From NCBI GenBank assembly GCA_963721105.1, contig CAVRHY010000011.1, positions 558,001 through 622,000 of the forward strand: 64,000 nucleotides of DNA, in the 5' to 3' direction. The position numbers and the translations under genes were made by a program. The notes beneath the pieces are model-generated. The model was not told the DNA's origin, did no database searches, and worked only from the letters and a program-made list of their open reading frames with translations. Each line of letters starts with the position of its first letter. The stretch's first letter is position 1. This DNA comes from Thermohalobaculum sp963721105 (GTDB lineage: Bacteria > Pseudomonadota > Alphaproteobacteria > Rhodobacterales > Rhodobacteraceae). This document shows, piece by piece, positions 25,902 to 35,121 of the stretch.

Positions 25902-27128
25902 ATGTCCCAGAGCTTTTATCGCGCAAACGCGGGCTGGCTGGGGGCGGGGGTTCTGCTGACCTTCGCCTCGTCCTTCGGGCAGACCTATTTCATCTCGATC
26001 TTCGCCGGGCGGATCATGGCCGAGTACGGCCTGTCGGACGGCCAGTGGGGCGGCGTCTACACCGGCGCGACGCTGGGCTCGGCGGCGATGCTGGTCTGGG
26101 CCGGGCAGTTCGCTGACCGGGAGCGCGTGGCGCCGCTGGCCTCGCTGATCCTGCTGACCTTTGCCGCGGTCGCCGTCGGCATGGCGCTGGGCCGGCACCC
26201 GGCGTTGCTGGTGCTGCTGGTCTTCGGGCTGCGCTTTTGCGGGCAGGGCATGATCAGCCATGTCGCCATCACGGCGATGGGGCGCTGGTTCATCGGCCAT
26301 CGCGGGCGGGCGGTCGCCATCGCGGGGCTCGGCTACGCGCTGGGCGAAGCCGTTCTGCCGCGGCTGGCGGCCGGGCTGGTGCCGCTGATCGGCTGGCGCC
26401 AGGTCTGGCTGTTGGTGGCGTTGCTGCTGGTGGCGGTCGTGCTGCCGCTGGTGCACTGGCTGGCGCGGCGCGAGCGGCATCCGCGCGGCACACCCGAATC
26501 CGAGCAGAGCGCCGGGCGAGACGGCCGGCACTGGACGCGGCGCCAGGTCGTCGGCCACTGGGTGTTCTGGGCGCTGGTGCCGGCCGTGGTCGCGAACAGC
26601 TTCATCGGCACGGTGATCTTCTTCCAGATGGTGCATACCGGGCGGGTGATGGGCTGGGACCCGGTGACGATGACCTCGGCCTATCCGCTGTATGCCGCGA
26701 CGGCGATGGGCGCGGCGCTGGTCGCCGGCTGGCTGGCCGACCGGCTGGGGCCCGACCGGCTGCTGCCGGTGCTGCTGGTGCCCTCGGCGGCGGGCGTGGC
26801 GCTGATCGGCCCGGTCGGCGGGGTCTGGGCCTGGTTCGCGGCGCTGGCGCTGGCCGGCGTCACCTCGGGCATCGCGCACGCGCTCTGGGCGCCGCTCTAT
26901 GCCGAGCTGTTCGGCACGCGCCACCTGGGCGCGACCAAGGCGGTGGCGACGGCCTTCATGGTGATCGGCTCGGCCATCGGGCCGGGGGTGACGGGTCTGG
27001 CCATCGACCTCGGCGTCGACTTCCCGGCGCAGACGCCGTGGCTGGCGGCGGTGGCGCTGGGCATCTCGGCCTGGCACCTGGTCGTGCTGGCCCGGCTGAA
27101 TGCCGAGGCGCCGCGCCCGGCGGGGTGA
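25902..27128 (+). CDS. MFS transporter
   Basis: This major-facilitator-superfamily permease has 12 predicted membrane helices in about 408 residues and a central basic/polar loop (RRERHPRGTPESEQSAGRDG) between helices 6 and 7. The loop 2-3 motif is present in modified form (WAGQFADRERVAP). The second half has AGWLADRLGPDRLLP, the equivalent helix 8-9 motif. It resembles oxalate/formate-antiporter-like or monocarboxylate permeases. The substrate is unknown. The ATG at 25902 is used; a GTG at 25896 would add two residues. Confidence 0.85.
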   Translation: MSQSFYRANAGWLGAGVLLTFASSFGQTYFISIFAGRIMAEYGLSDGQWGGVYTGATLGSAAMLVWAGQFADRERVAPLASLILLTFAAVAVGMALGRHPALLVLLVFGLRFCGQGMISHVAITAMGRWFIGHRGRAVAIAGLGYALGEAVLPRLAAGLVPLIGWRQVWLLVALLLVAVVLPLVHWLARRERHPRGTPESEQSAGRDGRHWTRRQVVGHWVFWALVPAVVANSFIGTVIFFQMVHTGRVMGWDPVTMTSAYPLYAATAMGAALVAGWLADRLGPDRLLPVLLVPSAAGVALIGPVGGVWAWFAALALAGVTSGIAHALWAPLYAELFGTRHLGATKAVATAFMVIGSAIGPGVTGLAIDLGVDFPAQTPWLAAVALGISAWHLVVLARLNAEAPRPAG

Positions 27129-27211
27129 GGCACGCGCGCGATGCGGCCTGGCCCGCCACGCTGTTCCGAACCGCTTGTCGGCGACGGTCCGGGGTGCGAT
27201 GGACGGTCGCG

Positions 27212-28033
27212 ATGAGCGGCTCTCCGGTCCTTCTCTTCGACAGCGGCCTCGGCGGCCTTTCCGTGCTGCGCGAGGTCCGCGTGCGGATGGCGGGGCGGCG
27301 GCTGGTCTATGTCGCGGACGACCGCGCATTTCCCTATGGCGACTGGCCCGAGCCGGCGCTGGCGGCGCATCTCCGCGCGCTCTTTCGCGACCTCGTGCCG
27401 CGCCTGCGCCCATGCATGGTCATCGTCGCCTGCAACACCGCCTCGACGCTGGTGCTGGGCGATCTCCGCGCCGACCACCCGGCGGTGCCCTTCGTCGGCA
27501 CGGTGCCGGCGATCAAGCCGGCGGCCGAGCGCACTGCCTCGGGGCTGGTCTCGGTGCTGGCGACGCCGGGGACCGTGCGCCGGGCCTATACCGACGAACT
27601 GGTGCGCAGCTTTGCCGGACGCGCCCGGGTGACGCTGGTCGGCTCGGAGCGGCTGGCCGCGCTGGCCGAGGCGAGCCTGCGCGGAGAGACCGTGCCGGAC
27701 GCCGCGATCCGCGCCGAGATCGCGCCCTGCTTCGTCGAGCGGGCGGGCGCGCGGACCGACATCGTGGTGCTCGCCTGCACGCACTACCCGTTCCTGGCGA
27801 ACCGCTTTCGCAGGCTCGCGCCCTGGCCGGTGGACTGGCTGGACCCGGCCGAGGCGATCGCCGCCCGCGCCGCCTCGCTGCTGCCCGATGCGCTGCGGGG
27901 CGAGGCGGCGCCGGGCGAGCCGCGCCCCGACCTGGCAATCTTCACCGCCGGCATGCCGGACGGCGCCACGCGCACCCTGATCCGCGGCTTCGGCCTGACC
28001 GCCGACCGCGCGCTGGCGGACGCCGGGGCCTGA
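27212..28033 (+). CDS. murI: Glutamate racemase
   Basis: MurI interconverts L- and D-glutamate for peptidoglycan. The 273 residues contain FDSGLGGLSVLREV, the first catalytic Cys in VIVACNTASTLVL, and the second in VVLACTHYPFLANRF. VGTVPAIKPAAE marks the substrate loop. The start is the ATG at 27212-27214. It stands alone, 83 nt after the MFS gene. The first repeat of a palindromic family follows its 3' end. Confidence 0.95.
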   Translation: MSGSPVLLFDSGLGGLSVLREVRVRMAGRRLVYVADDRAFPYGDWPEPALAAHLRALFRDLVPRLRPCMVIVACNTASTLVLGDLRADHPAVPFVGTVPAIKPAAERTASGLVSVLATPGTVRRAYTDELVRSFAGRARVTLVGSERLAALAEASLRGETVPDAAIRAEIAPCFVERAGARTDIVVLACTHYPFLANRFRRLAPWPVDWLDPAEAIAARAASLLPDALRGEAAPGEPRPDLAIFTAGMPDGATRTLIRGFGLTADRALADAGA

Positions 28034-28072
28034 CGGGCGGTATTCCATCCGAGCCGGTCAACCGGCCCGATT

Positions 28073-28129
28073 CGTCATTCCCGCCAAAACGGGAATCTCA
28101 GGAAGATCCCCGCATTCGCGGGGATGACG
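28073..28129. repeat. Intergenic palindromic repeat, copy 1
   Basis: CGTCATTCCCGCC-AAAA-CGGGAATCTC is followed by GATCCCCGC-ATTC-GCGGGGATGACG. Two hairpins sit side by side inside an outer CGTCAT/ATGACG inverted repeat. The element sits between the convergent murI and dioxygenase genes and may serve as a bidirectional terminator. The same element occurs inverted at 39367-39434. Confidence 0.85.
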
Positions 28130-28153
28130 GGCAAGAACGAGCCAAATGCCGCG

Positions 28154-29032
28154 CTAGTCGACCGCCTGCGGCTCGGGCGTATCCGAGACCCGGCCGATCG
28201 TGCCGTCGGTGCAGCCGACGATCATCCGCAGCATCCGCCGCGGCTCGGTGTAGTCGTCGACGGCGGCGTGCATGGACGAGCGGTTGTCGAGGCCGAGCAG
28301 CATCTTCTGCGACCAGCGGTGCCGGTACTGGTGCTCCGGCCGCAGCGCCTGCTCGTAGAGCTCGGCCAGCAGGGCGTCGCTGTCGGCCTGGTCCAGCTCG
28401 TTGATCTTCATCGTGTAGCCGGGGTTGACGTAAAGCACCGGGCGGCCGGAGCGCGGGTGGCGGCGCACGACAGGATGGACGACGTCGGGGTGCTTGGCCT
28501 TCTGCTCGGGCGTCATCTGCGGCGTCGCGCCGCCGGTGTTCCAGCCCCAGCGATGCGTGGCGGTCAGGCCCTCGATGCGGTCCTTCATCGCCTGCGGCAG
28601 GTGCTGATAGGCCAGCGCCATGTTGCAGACCATCGTGTCGCCGCCCTTCGATGGCACCTTCTGCGCGTAGAGGAAGATCGCGTCCGAGGGGGCGCGGTCA
28701 TAGCTGAGGTCCGAGTGCCAGAAGGCGCCCGCCGGCTTGCCCGTCGTTCGCGACTGCGACGTGCCGTCGTTGCGGGCGATGACGCTGACCTCATGCGTCT
28801 CCGGGTGGTGGTACTGGTCCAGCGCGTGCGGCACCAGCGGGCCGAAGCGGCGGCCGAAATCGCGCAGCCAGGCGACGTCCTCGTCGAGGTCGGGGATCAC
28901 GATGGCGATATGGTCGAACATCGCCTGCTCGACCGTTGCGAACTCCTCGTCGGTCGGCGCACGGTCCGGCCTGAGGCCGTGGACGATGGCGCCAACGGGT
29001 CCGCCCAGCGGCTCGATCTGGATCCCGGGCAT
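28154..29032 (-). CDS. TauD/TfdA-family Fe(II)/2-oxoglutarate dioxygenase
   Basis: This 292-residue non-haem iron dioxygenase uses 2-oxoglutarate. The iron facial triad is visible: FWHSDLSY supplies His and Asp, and the distal His is in SSMHAAVDDY. The Arg of PRRMLRMIV binds the co-substrate. The N-terminal GAIVHGLRP and the DHIAIVIPDLDED segments are typical. Members act on taurine, 2,4-D, alkyl sulfates and related compounds; which applies here is not evident. It is divergent from the crotonase operon. Confidence 0.9.
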   Translation of the reverse strand: MPGIQIEPLGGPVGAIVHGLRPDRAPTDEEFATVEQAMFDHIAIVIPDLDEDVAWLRDFGRRFGPLVPHALDQYHHPETHEVSVIARNDGTSQSRTTGKPAGAFWHSDLSYDRAPSDAIFLYAQKVPSKGGDTMVCNMALAYQHLPQAMKDRIEGLTATHRWGWNTGGATPQMTPEQKAKHPDVVHPVVRRHPRSGRPVLYVNPGYTMKINELDQADSDALLAELYEQALRPEHQYRHRWSQKMLLGLDNRSSMHAAVDDYTEPRRMLRMIVGCTDGTIGRVSDTPEPQAVD

Positions 29033-29125
29033 CGGCTTTCCTCCCTGTCATGACGCGTTGTTATGCGGCAGGTTGGCACGGGGGCGACGGCGCCGCAAAG
29101 GGCGCGCACAACAGAGGGGTGATGG

Positions 29126-29908
29126 ATGCATCGCCATGACGCGGGCGAGGATGGCGGCACCGTTCGCCTGACCATCGAGGTCACACCCAGGGGGTCGGTC
29201 GGCAGGCTGGTCATCGACCATCCGGAGCGGCGCAACGCCATCGGTCCGGCCGTCATCGCCGCGCTCGCCGAGCGCTGCGAGGAGCTGGCCGGGCAGGAGC
29301 ACCTGCGGCTGGTGACGATCCGCGGCGCGGGGGGCGTCTTCGCCGCCGGCGCCAACGTCAAGGTGATGGCCGGGCTGGACCCGGAGGGCGCGCGGGCGTT
29401 CATTTCGTCGCTGCACAGGGCCATCGAGGCGCTCCGCCGGCTGCCGGTGCCGGTGATCGCGGTGCTGGAATCCTACTGCTTCGGCGCGGCGATGGAGCTG
29501 GCGGCGGCCTGCGACATGCGGCTGGCCGCCGACACGCTGAGCGCGGGCATGCCCGAGGTGAAGGTCGGCATCCCGTCGGTGATCGAGGCCTGCCTGCTGC
29601 CGCGGCTGATCGGCTGGGGGCGGACCTCCGAGCTGCTGCTGACCGGGCGCAGCATCGACGCCGCCGAGGCGCTGCGCATCGGCTTTGTCGAGAAGGTCGT
29701 GCCGCCGGGCGAGCTTGGCGCGGCGCTGGACGGCTGGTGCGCGGCGATCCTGGAGTGCTCGCCGCAGGCCATCCGCGCGCAGAAGGCGGTGATGCGCGGC
29801 TGGGAGGCGGACGAGCGCGACGGCATCGCCGCCTCGATCGACGCCTTCGCCGAGAGCTTCCGCACCGGCGAGCCGGCCCGGCACATGGCGCCGCTGGCGA
29901 GACGGTGA
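29126..29908 (+). CDS. Enoyl-CoA hydratase/isomerase (crotonase) family protein
   Basis: This 260-residue crotonase-fold enzyme is expected to act on acyl-CoA thioesters. The CoA/oxyanion segment is present (VFAAGANVKVMAGLD, FGAAMELAAACDMRLA) with the first catalytic Glu in AMELA and the second in MPEVKVGIPS, consistent with hydratase activity. It heads a tightly packed operon with the CitE-like gene, whose possible GTG start overlaps its stop, and the amidohydrolase. Confidence 0.9.
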   Translation: MHRHDAGEDGGTVRLTIEVTPRGSVGRLVIDHPERRNAIGPAVIAALAERCEELAGQEHLRLVTIRGAGGVFAAGANVKVMAGLDPEGARAFISSLHRAIEALRRLPVPVIAVLESYCFGAAMELAAACDMRLAADTLSAGMPEVKVGIPSVIEACLLPRLIGWGRTSELLLTGRSIDAAEALRIGFVEKVVPPGELGAALDGWCAAILECSPQAIRAQKAVMRGWEADERDGIAASIDAFAESFRTGEPARHMAPLARR

Positions 29909-29916
29909 GCCCGAGC

Positions 29917-30797
29917 ATGACCCCGAACCGATCCTTCCTGTTCTGCCCCGGCAACCACCCGCGCAAGGTCGCGAAGGTGTTCGACGCGGGCGCCGACGCC
30001 GTGATCCTCGACCTCGAGGACGCGGTGGCGATCCGCGAGAAGGCGGCGACGCGCGCGCCGGTCGTCGAGGCGCTGCGGGCGTCAGCGCCGGGCGGCGGTG
30101 CCGCGGCTATGTCCGGGTCAACGCGCTGGATACCGGCTTTGCCTTCGGCGACCTCGAGGCGGCGGTCGCGCCGGGCGTCGACGGGATCGTGCTGCCGAAG
30201 GTCGAGAGCGCCACCGACATGGCCAAGGTCGACTGGCTGATCGGCGAGCTGGAGCAGAAGCGCGGGTTGCCCGCCGGCGGCATCGACCTGATGCCGATCA
30301 TCGAGACGGGGCGGGGCGTCGCCAGCGCGCGCGCCATCTGCGCCTCGGGCGGCCGGCTGAAGCGGGTCAGCTTTGGCGCCGGCGACTACACGCGCGACAT
30401 GGGCATGGAATGGACGCGCGACGAGGTCGAGTGCGACCCGGCGCGGGCCGAGATCGTGCTGGCCTCGCGCATCGCCGGGCTGGAGCCGCCGATCGACACC
30501 GTCTGGGTCGACCTGAAGGACGGCGAGGGGCTGGCGGCCTCGGCGGCCAAGGTCAAGGCGATGGGGTTCCAGGGCAAGCTCTGCATCCATCCGGGCCAGG
30601 TCGCGGCGGTGCATGGCGTCTTCACGCCCTCGGCCGAGGAGGTCGCCTGGTCCGAGAAGGTCGTCGCCGCCTTCGAGGCGGCCGAGGCAGAGGGCAGCGC
30701 CTCGATCCAGATCGACGGGCAGTTCGTGGACTATCCGATCGTCGCGCGCGCCCGCCGGGTGCTGGCGCTGGCGGAGGCGGCCAGGGGGGCACAATGA
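29917..30797 (+). CDS. HpcH/HpaI-CitE-like aldolase/lyase (frame broken twice)
   Basis: This belongs to the citrate-lyase-beta family, cleaving or hydrolysing (methyl)malyl-CoA-type esters. The N-terminus RSFLFCPGNHPRKVAKVFDAGADAVILDLEDAV has the CitE start. Downstream are YVRVNALDTGFAFGDLEA, GIVLPKVESATDMAKVDWL with the metal-binding Glu, and GKLCIHPGQVAAVHGVF. Two one-base insertions near 30078 and 30107 split the frame; their removal gives 292 residues. The start is the ATG at 29917 or the GTG at 29905. It overlaps the next gene by ATGA. Confidence 0.87.
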
Positions 30798-31930
30798 AAC
30801 CGGAACTCATCCTGCGCGGCGGGCGCGTCATCGACCCCGCCCAGAACATCGACCGCGTGGCCGACGTCGCCTTTGCCGGCGGCAAGGTGGCGGCCGTGGG
30901 CGAGGTCGAGGCGGGTCCCGAGACCGAGGTGCGCGACGTCTCGGGCCGCATCGTCACGCCGGGGCTGATCGACCTGCACACGCATGTCTACTGGGGCGGC
31001 ACGTCGCTCGGCATCGACGCCGAGGAGTTCTGCCGCATGTCGGGCGTCACCACCGCCGTCGACACGGGCAGCGCGGGCCCCGGCAACTTCGCCGGGTTCC
31101 GCAAGCACGTCATCGAGCGGTCGGACGTGCGCATCCTCGCCTACCTGCACGTCAGCTTCGCCGGCATCTGGGGCTTCTCGAAGACCGTCATGGTCGGCGA
31201 ATCCGAGGACATCCGCCTGATGGCCCCGCGCGAGGCGGCCGAGGTGGCGGACGCCAACCGCGACGTCATCGTCGGCATCAAGGTGCGGCTGGGCCGCGGC
31301 GCCTCGGGCATGCAGGGCATGGCGCCGTTCGAATACGCGATCCAGACGGCCGAGGAGGTCGGGATGCCCCTGATGGTGCATATCGACCAGCCGCCGCCCT
31401 CCTACGAGGAGGTCGTCTCGCGGCTGCGCCCCGGCGACGTGCTGACGCACTGCTTCCGGCCCTTCCCGAACTCGCCGGCGACGCCGCAGGGCACAGTCAA
31501 GGCGGCGGTTCGCGAGGCGCGCGAGCGGGGCGTGCTGTTCGATGTCGGGCACGGCAAGGGGTCGTTCGCGTTCAAGACGGCGCGGGCGATGCTGGCGAAC
31601 GGGTTCCTGCCGGACACGATCAGTTCGGACGTCCACGCGCTCTGCATCGAGGGGCCGGCCTTCGACCAGGTGACGACGATGTCCAAGTTCCTGTGCCTCG
31701 GCGTCGACCTGCCGACGGTGGTGAAGCTGTCGACCGAGAACGCCGCGCACGCGCTGAAGCGGCCCGAGCTCGGCACGCTGAAGCCGGGCAGCGTCGGCGA
31801 CGCCACCGTGCTCAGCGTCGAGGACGGCGAGCACGACTATGTCGACGTGGTCGGCGAGCACATGACGGGCGCCAAGCGCATCCTCAGCCGCGGCGTCGTC
31901 ATCGGCGGCCGGTGGTGGCACCCGGCATGA
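30794..31930 (+). CDS. Amidohydrolase/deacetylase family metalloenzyme
   Basis: This 378-residue member of the amidohydrolase superfamily (dihydroorotase-like, COG3964 type) has the N-terminal beta-sandwich (LILRGGRVIDPAQNIDRVADVAF), the metal motif TPGLIDLHTHVYWG, a Lys in VGIKVRLGRG that could be carbamylated, His residues in MVHIDQPPP and LTHCFRP, and the Asp in TISSDVHAL. The substrate may be a cyclic amide or an N-acyl compound. It is the third gene of the crotonase/CitE-like operon, which implies ring opening or deacylation feeding CoA-ester steps (inference). Confidence 0.88.
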   Translation: MKPELILRGGRVIDPAQNIDRVADVAFAGGKVAAVGEVEAGPETEVRDVSGRIVTPGLIDLHTHVYWGGTSLGIDAEEFCRMSGVTTAVDTGSAGPGNFAGFRKHVIERSDVRILAYLHVSFAGIWGFSKTVMVGESEDIRLMAPREAAEVADANRDVIVGIKVRLGRGASGMQGMAPFEYAIQTAEEVGMPLMVHIDQPPPSYEEVVSRLRPGDVLTHCFRPFPNSPATPQGTVKAAVREARERGVLFDVGHGKGSFAFKTARAMLANGFLPDTISSDVHALCIEGPAFDQVTTMSKFLCLGVDLPTVVKLSTENAAHALKRPELGTLKPGSVGDATVLSVEDGEHDYVDVVGEHMTGAKRILSRGVVIGGRWWHPA

Positions 31931-31981
31931 GCGCGGCCGCGCTGGCACTGGCGGGCGGCGGCGGGGTGCGGACGGCGGCAA

Positions 31982-32103
31982 GCCCCCGCCTGCGCGGGGG
32001 CGATCGCCCGGCGTCTGTCGACGAGCTCGCCGCCCTTGCGGGTGCGACGGGGCGGGTGCGACGGATAGTCCGGACGGTGGCAGGCCCCCGCCTTCGCGGG
32101 GGC
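31982..32103. repeat. Two copies of a GCCCCCGC hairpin repeat
   Basis: Hairpins GCCCCCGC-4 nt-GCGGGGGC occur at 31982-32001 and 32084-32103, about 100 bp apart, each followed by CGATCG or CGACGATCG. They lie between the convergent amidohydrolase gene and peptide A and may act as terminators. They are related in style to, but distinct from, the ATTCCCGC element. Confidence 0.8.
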
Positions 32104-32120
32104 GACGATCGTCCCGCAGC

Positions 32121-32267
32121 TCAGGTCGAGGGCGACTGCGGCACGCAGGTGCCGGATTCCGGCGACCAAGTGTAGCCCTCGGCGCAGTACGAGGTGCAGT
32201 TCTCGTAGGCGTTGGCGACCGTGCCGAGCGCGAGCAGGGCGGCGCAGGCGAAGGCGACGAGTTTCAT
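32121..32267 (-). CDS. 48-residue secreted tri-cysteine peptide A
   Basis: This peptide has a Sec signal (MKLVAFACAALLALGTVANA, cleavage after ANA) and a mature part of about 28 residues with C-x3-C-x12-C: CTSYCAEGYTWSPESGTC. I recognise no family. It aligns with peptide B at 33062-33196: both have C-x3-C-A-x-G-[YF]-[ST]-[WF]-x5-x-T-C at identical spacing. A GGAGGG site precedes the ATG at 32265-32267. It lies 3' of the GST gene on the same strand. Confidence 0.7.
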   Translation of the reverse strand: MKLVAFACAALLALGTVANAYENCTSYCAEGYTWSPESGTCVPQSPST

Positions 32268-32341
32268 CGAACCCTCCATGGCTGACCTTTCGGCAGGATA
32301 GCCCCGAATCGGCCCGGGACCAATGGGGACCATCGGGCCGC

Positions 32342-33059
32342 TCAGACGAAGGGCTCCATCACCGCCGCCGCGTAGCTGGGCCGGGCGCGCATCCGCTGCC
32401 ACCATTCGGCGGCGCGGGGGCGCGTGTCGATCTCGCCCGGCGCGATCTCGGTGAAGCGGACGACATAGGGCGCGGCGGCGATGTCGGCCAGGCCGAAGCG
32501 TTCGCCGACGAGCCAGTCGCGCGCCTCCAGCCGGGCCTCGATCCGGTCCATCATGTCGCGCAGGATGTCGGTCGCGGCCTCCAGCTCCTCGGCCGTGTAG
32601 GGGTCGCGCGCCATGCGGCGCCAGACGCCGCGGCGGTTCTCGGTCGGAATGGCGGCCAGCCGGCGCTCGAGCTCCTCGTCCGACCAGTCGCGGGCGATGT
32701 GGTGGAAGTGGATCATCCAGTTGTGCTTCTGGATCGCCGGCAGGCAGGTGTCGTCGATGTACTTCGCCCAGAGCCTGCAGGTCGTGCCGCTCGAACGGGT
32801 CGACCGGCATCAGCGGCGGGTCGGGGAAGGTCTCGTCCAGCCACTCGTTGATGAAGTTGCTCTCGACCAGCGGCCGCCCGTCGACGACCAGCGCCGGGAC
32901 GATGCCCGAGGGGTTGAGCGCCTTGTACCAGTCCTCGTGGTGCTCGAAGCGGGCGAGGTCGATGACGTGGTCCTCGAAGGCGAGGCCCTTCTCGTGCAGG
33001 GCCAGGCGGACCTTGCGCGATGCCGACGACATCCAGGCGTGGTAGAGGACAAGCGCCAC
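32342..33059 (-). CDS. Glutathione S-transferase (frame broken once)
   Basis: This soluble GST has an N-terminal thioredoxin-like domain (LVLYHAWMSSASRKVRLALHEKG, with the catalytic Ser region; NPSGIVPALVVDGRPLVESNFI with the cis-Pro and the glutathione gamma-Glu site) and a C-terminal helical domain (DWLVGERFGLADIAAAPYVVR). One extra base near 32774 splits the two domains; its removal gives 238 residues. The start is the GTG at 33057-33059, 2 nt after the stop of peptide B, implying translational coupling to it. Confidence 0.88.
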
Positions 33060-33061
33060 GT

Positions 33062-33196
33062 TCAGACGGCCGGCAGCCGGATGCAGGTCGCCCGCGCGTC
33101 GTCGAAGGAGAAGCCGGCGGCGCATTCCTCGTTGCATGCGAGCGCGGGCAGGGACGAGAGCGCGAAGTGCGCGACGAGGACGATCTTCAGGGGCAT
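33062..33196 (-). CDS. 44-residue secreted tri-cysteine peptide B
   Basis: This peptide has a Sec signal (MPLKIVLVAHFALSSLPALA) and a mature part of about 24 residues beginning with CNEECAAGFSFDDARATC, again C-x3-C-x12-C and the same A-x-G-aromatic pattern as peptide A. A GGGAGA site precedes the ATG at 33194-33196. It lies directly before the GST start. Two paralogous copies on either side of one gene make a chance ORF unlikely. Confidence 0.7.
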   Translation of the reverse strand: MPLKIVLVAHFALSSLPALACNEECAAGFSFDDARATCIRLPAV

Positions 33197-33285
33197 GGCC
33201 CGTCTCCCGTTGTGGCCCGGCGCGGGAAGGCGCGCGCGAGCTGCCCGCACCATCCGCCCGCGCCGCGCCCGCCGCAACGGGAATC

Positions 33286-34633
33286 TCACCCGGCCCGCGC
33301 CTCGAGCCAGCGCGCGGTGCGCAAGAGCGGCCCGTCGCCGCCGCGCGGGCCGGTCAGCTGGACGCCCATCGGCATGCCGTCGACCTCGAGCAGCGGCAGC
33401 GTCACGCAGGGCGTGCCGACATAGGTCCAGAAGGCGTTGAAGACCGGGTCGCCGGTGAAGCCCAACCCCTCGGGCGCCGGGCCGGGCGCCGGCAGGCACA
33501 GGATGGCGTCGAAGCGGGCGTGGATCTCGCCCAGCGCCTCGGCCACGCGGTCGCGCTGGGCCACCGCGTGGCGATAGGCGGCCTCGGTCATGTCGCGGCC
33601 TCGGGCGATGGCGTCGCGCAGGCTCTCGCTCATCTTCGGCCCGTACTCGTCGGCCAGCGGCCCGTAGCACTGCGCGATGGCGTAGATCTGGGCCGTCTTG
33701 TGCCAGTCCCAGGCCTCGGCCAGCCAGCCGGGCAGCTCGACCTCCTCGCAGTCGTCGCCGAGCGCGGCCGCGAACCCCTCCAGCGCCGCCTGCGCCGCCG
33801 GGTCGGCCTGGTCCCAGACGGGCGTCCGGACGAAGGCGAGGCGCGGGCGCCGCGGCGGCTCCTGCATCGCGATCAGCGACAGCGGCGGGCGCGAGCGGTC
33901 GACGGCCTGCGGGTCGCCGGGATCGCGCGCCAGCATCTGCTCGGCCAGCAGCGCGACGTCCTCGACGGACCGCCCATAGGTGCCGACCGTGTCGAGCCAG
34001 GGCGCCATCTGGGTGACGCCCGTCCGCCCGATCAGGCCGAAGCTGGGCTTGAAGCCGTGGATGCCGCAGAAGCTGGCCGGGCGGATCACCGAGCCGCCGG
34101 TCTGCGTGCCGAGCGCGAAGGGCACCTGGCCGTCCGCCACCGCCGCCGCCGAGCCGGATGACGAGCCGCCCGGCGTGTGCGTCGCGCCCCCCGGACCCTT
34201 GCGCGGGTTCATCGTCTTGCCGGGGGTGCGGACGGCCAGCTCCGTCGTCACGGTCTTGCCCAGGATCACCGCGCCGGCGTCGCGCAGCTGGCCGACGCAG
34301 AACGCGTCGCGGTGCGTGTGCCGGCCCTCGTGCCCGGCAAAGCCGTTCTGGGTCGGCATGTCGCGCGTCTCGATGATGTCCTTGACGCCGACGGGCACGC
34401 CGTGCAGCGGGCCGACGCCGTGCCCGCGCGCCAGCACGCGGTCGGCTTCGCGCGCGCTGCTCCAGCGCCATTCCGGGGTCCAGCCAGATCCAGGCGCCGA
34501 CATCCGCGTCGCGCCCGGCGATCCGGTCGAGATACGCGCCGACCAGCGCCTCGGAGGTGGTCTCGCCGGCGGCGATGGCGCGCGCCGCCGCGGCGCCGGT
34601 CATCGCCGCGGGGCCTATATCCTTCGCGTTCAT
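33286..34633 (-). CDS. Amidase-signature-family hydrolase (frame broken once)
   Basis: This amidase uses the Ser-cisSer-Lys triad. The Lys is in GVPVGVKDIIETRD. The Gly/Ser-rich signature spans THTPGGSSSGSAAAVADG and the nucleophile segment LGTQTGGSVIRPASFCGIHG. One extra base near 34457 splits the first 60 residues from the rest; its removal gives 448 residues. The ATG at 34631-34633 overlaps the stop of the upstream membrane-protein gene (ATGA). The substrate is not evident. Confidence 0.9.
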
Positions 34634-35121
34634 GTGGCGGGCTCCTCCGTTGGCGCGTAGCGCCGTCTCCGGCTCTCGATCAGCATCGCCGCCCCGCCGA
34701 GCGTCAGGCCGATGGCGAACAGCGTCGTCAGCAGCGCATAGGCCAGGTCGTGCAGGTCGACCCGGTTGGCGACCGGGTGGCCGTTCACGACGCGCACCCG
34801 CAGCGCGCTGCCGACCGGGTGGTCGCGCACCACCTCGGCCGCGACGTGCAGGTGCCAGCGCCGGTGCACCGACCAGAGGCCGGGCACCTCCTCCTCGGTC
34901 GCGGTGCCGGGGGGCCAGGTGACCCAGATATGCGCCACCTGGTGCGCCCGGCCGCCGGCCGAGGTCGCGTCGGTCAGTTCGGCGCGGGTCACGACGGTCT
35001 CGGCGCGCGGCGCCGCGAAGCTCCAGAGCGGCGGCACGCCGGACGACCAGAAATGCCAGGCAAACAGCGCGCTGGCCAGCCCGGCGAGCACCATCAGCCA
35101 GCGCAGCCTTGTGGCGATCAT
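34630..35121 (-). CDS. DUF3592-like two-helix membrane protein
   Basis: This 163-residue protein has an N-terminal membrane helix (LRWLMVLAGLASALFAWHF), a periplasmic beta-rich domain (TVVTRAELTDATS, HIWVTWPPG, ALRVRVVNGHPVANRVD) and a second helix near the C-terminus (LLTTLFAIGLTLGGAAMLI). The layout is that of DUF3592 proteins, whose function is unknown. The ATG at 35119-35121 has a GAGGAG site and overlaps the preceding gene's stop. It is part of the minus-strand amidase run. Confidence 0.7.
   Translation of the reverse strand: MIATRLRWLMVLAGLASALFAWHFWSSGVPPLWSFAAPRAETVVTRAELTDATSAGGRAHQVAHIWVTWPPGTATEEEVPGLWSVHRRWHLHVAAEVVRDHPVGSALRVRVVNGHPVANRVDLHDLAYALLTTLFAIGLTLGGAAMLIESRRRRYAPTEEPAT

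Noticed and set aside
28124..29053. Plus-strand frames opposite the TauD-type dioxygenase
   Set aside because: They are shadows caused by third-position GC bias, while the minus-strand protein has all active-site residues.
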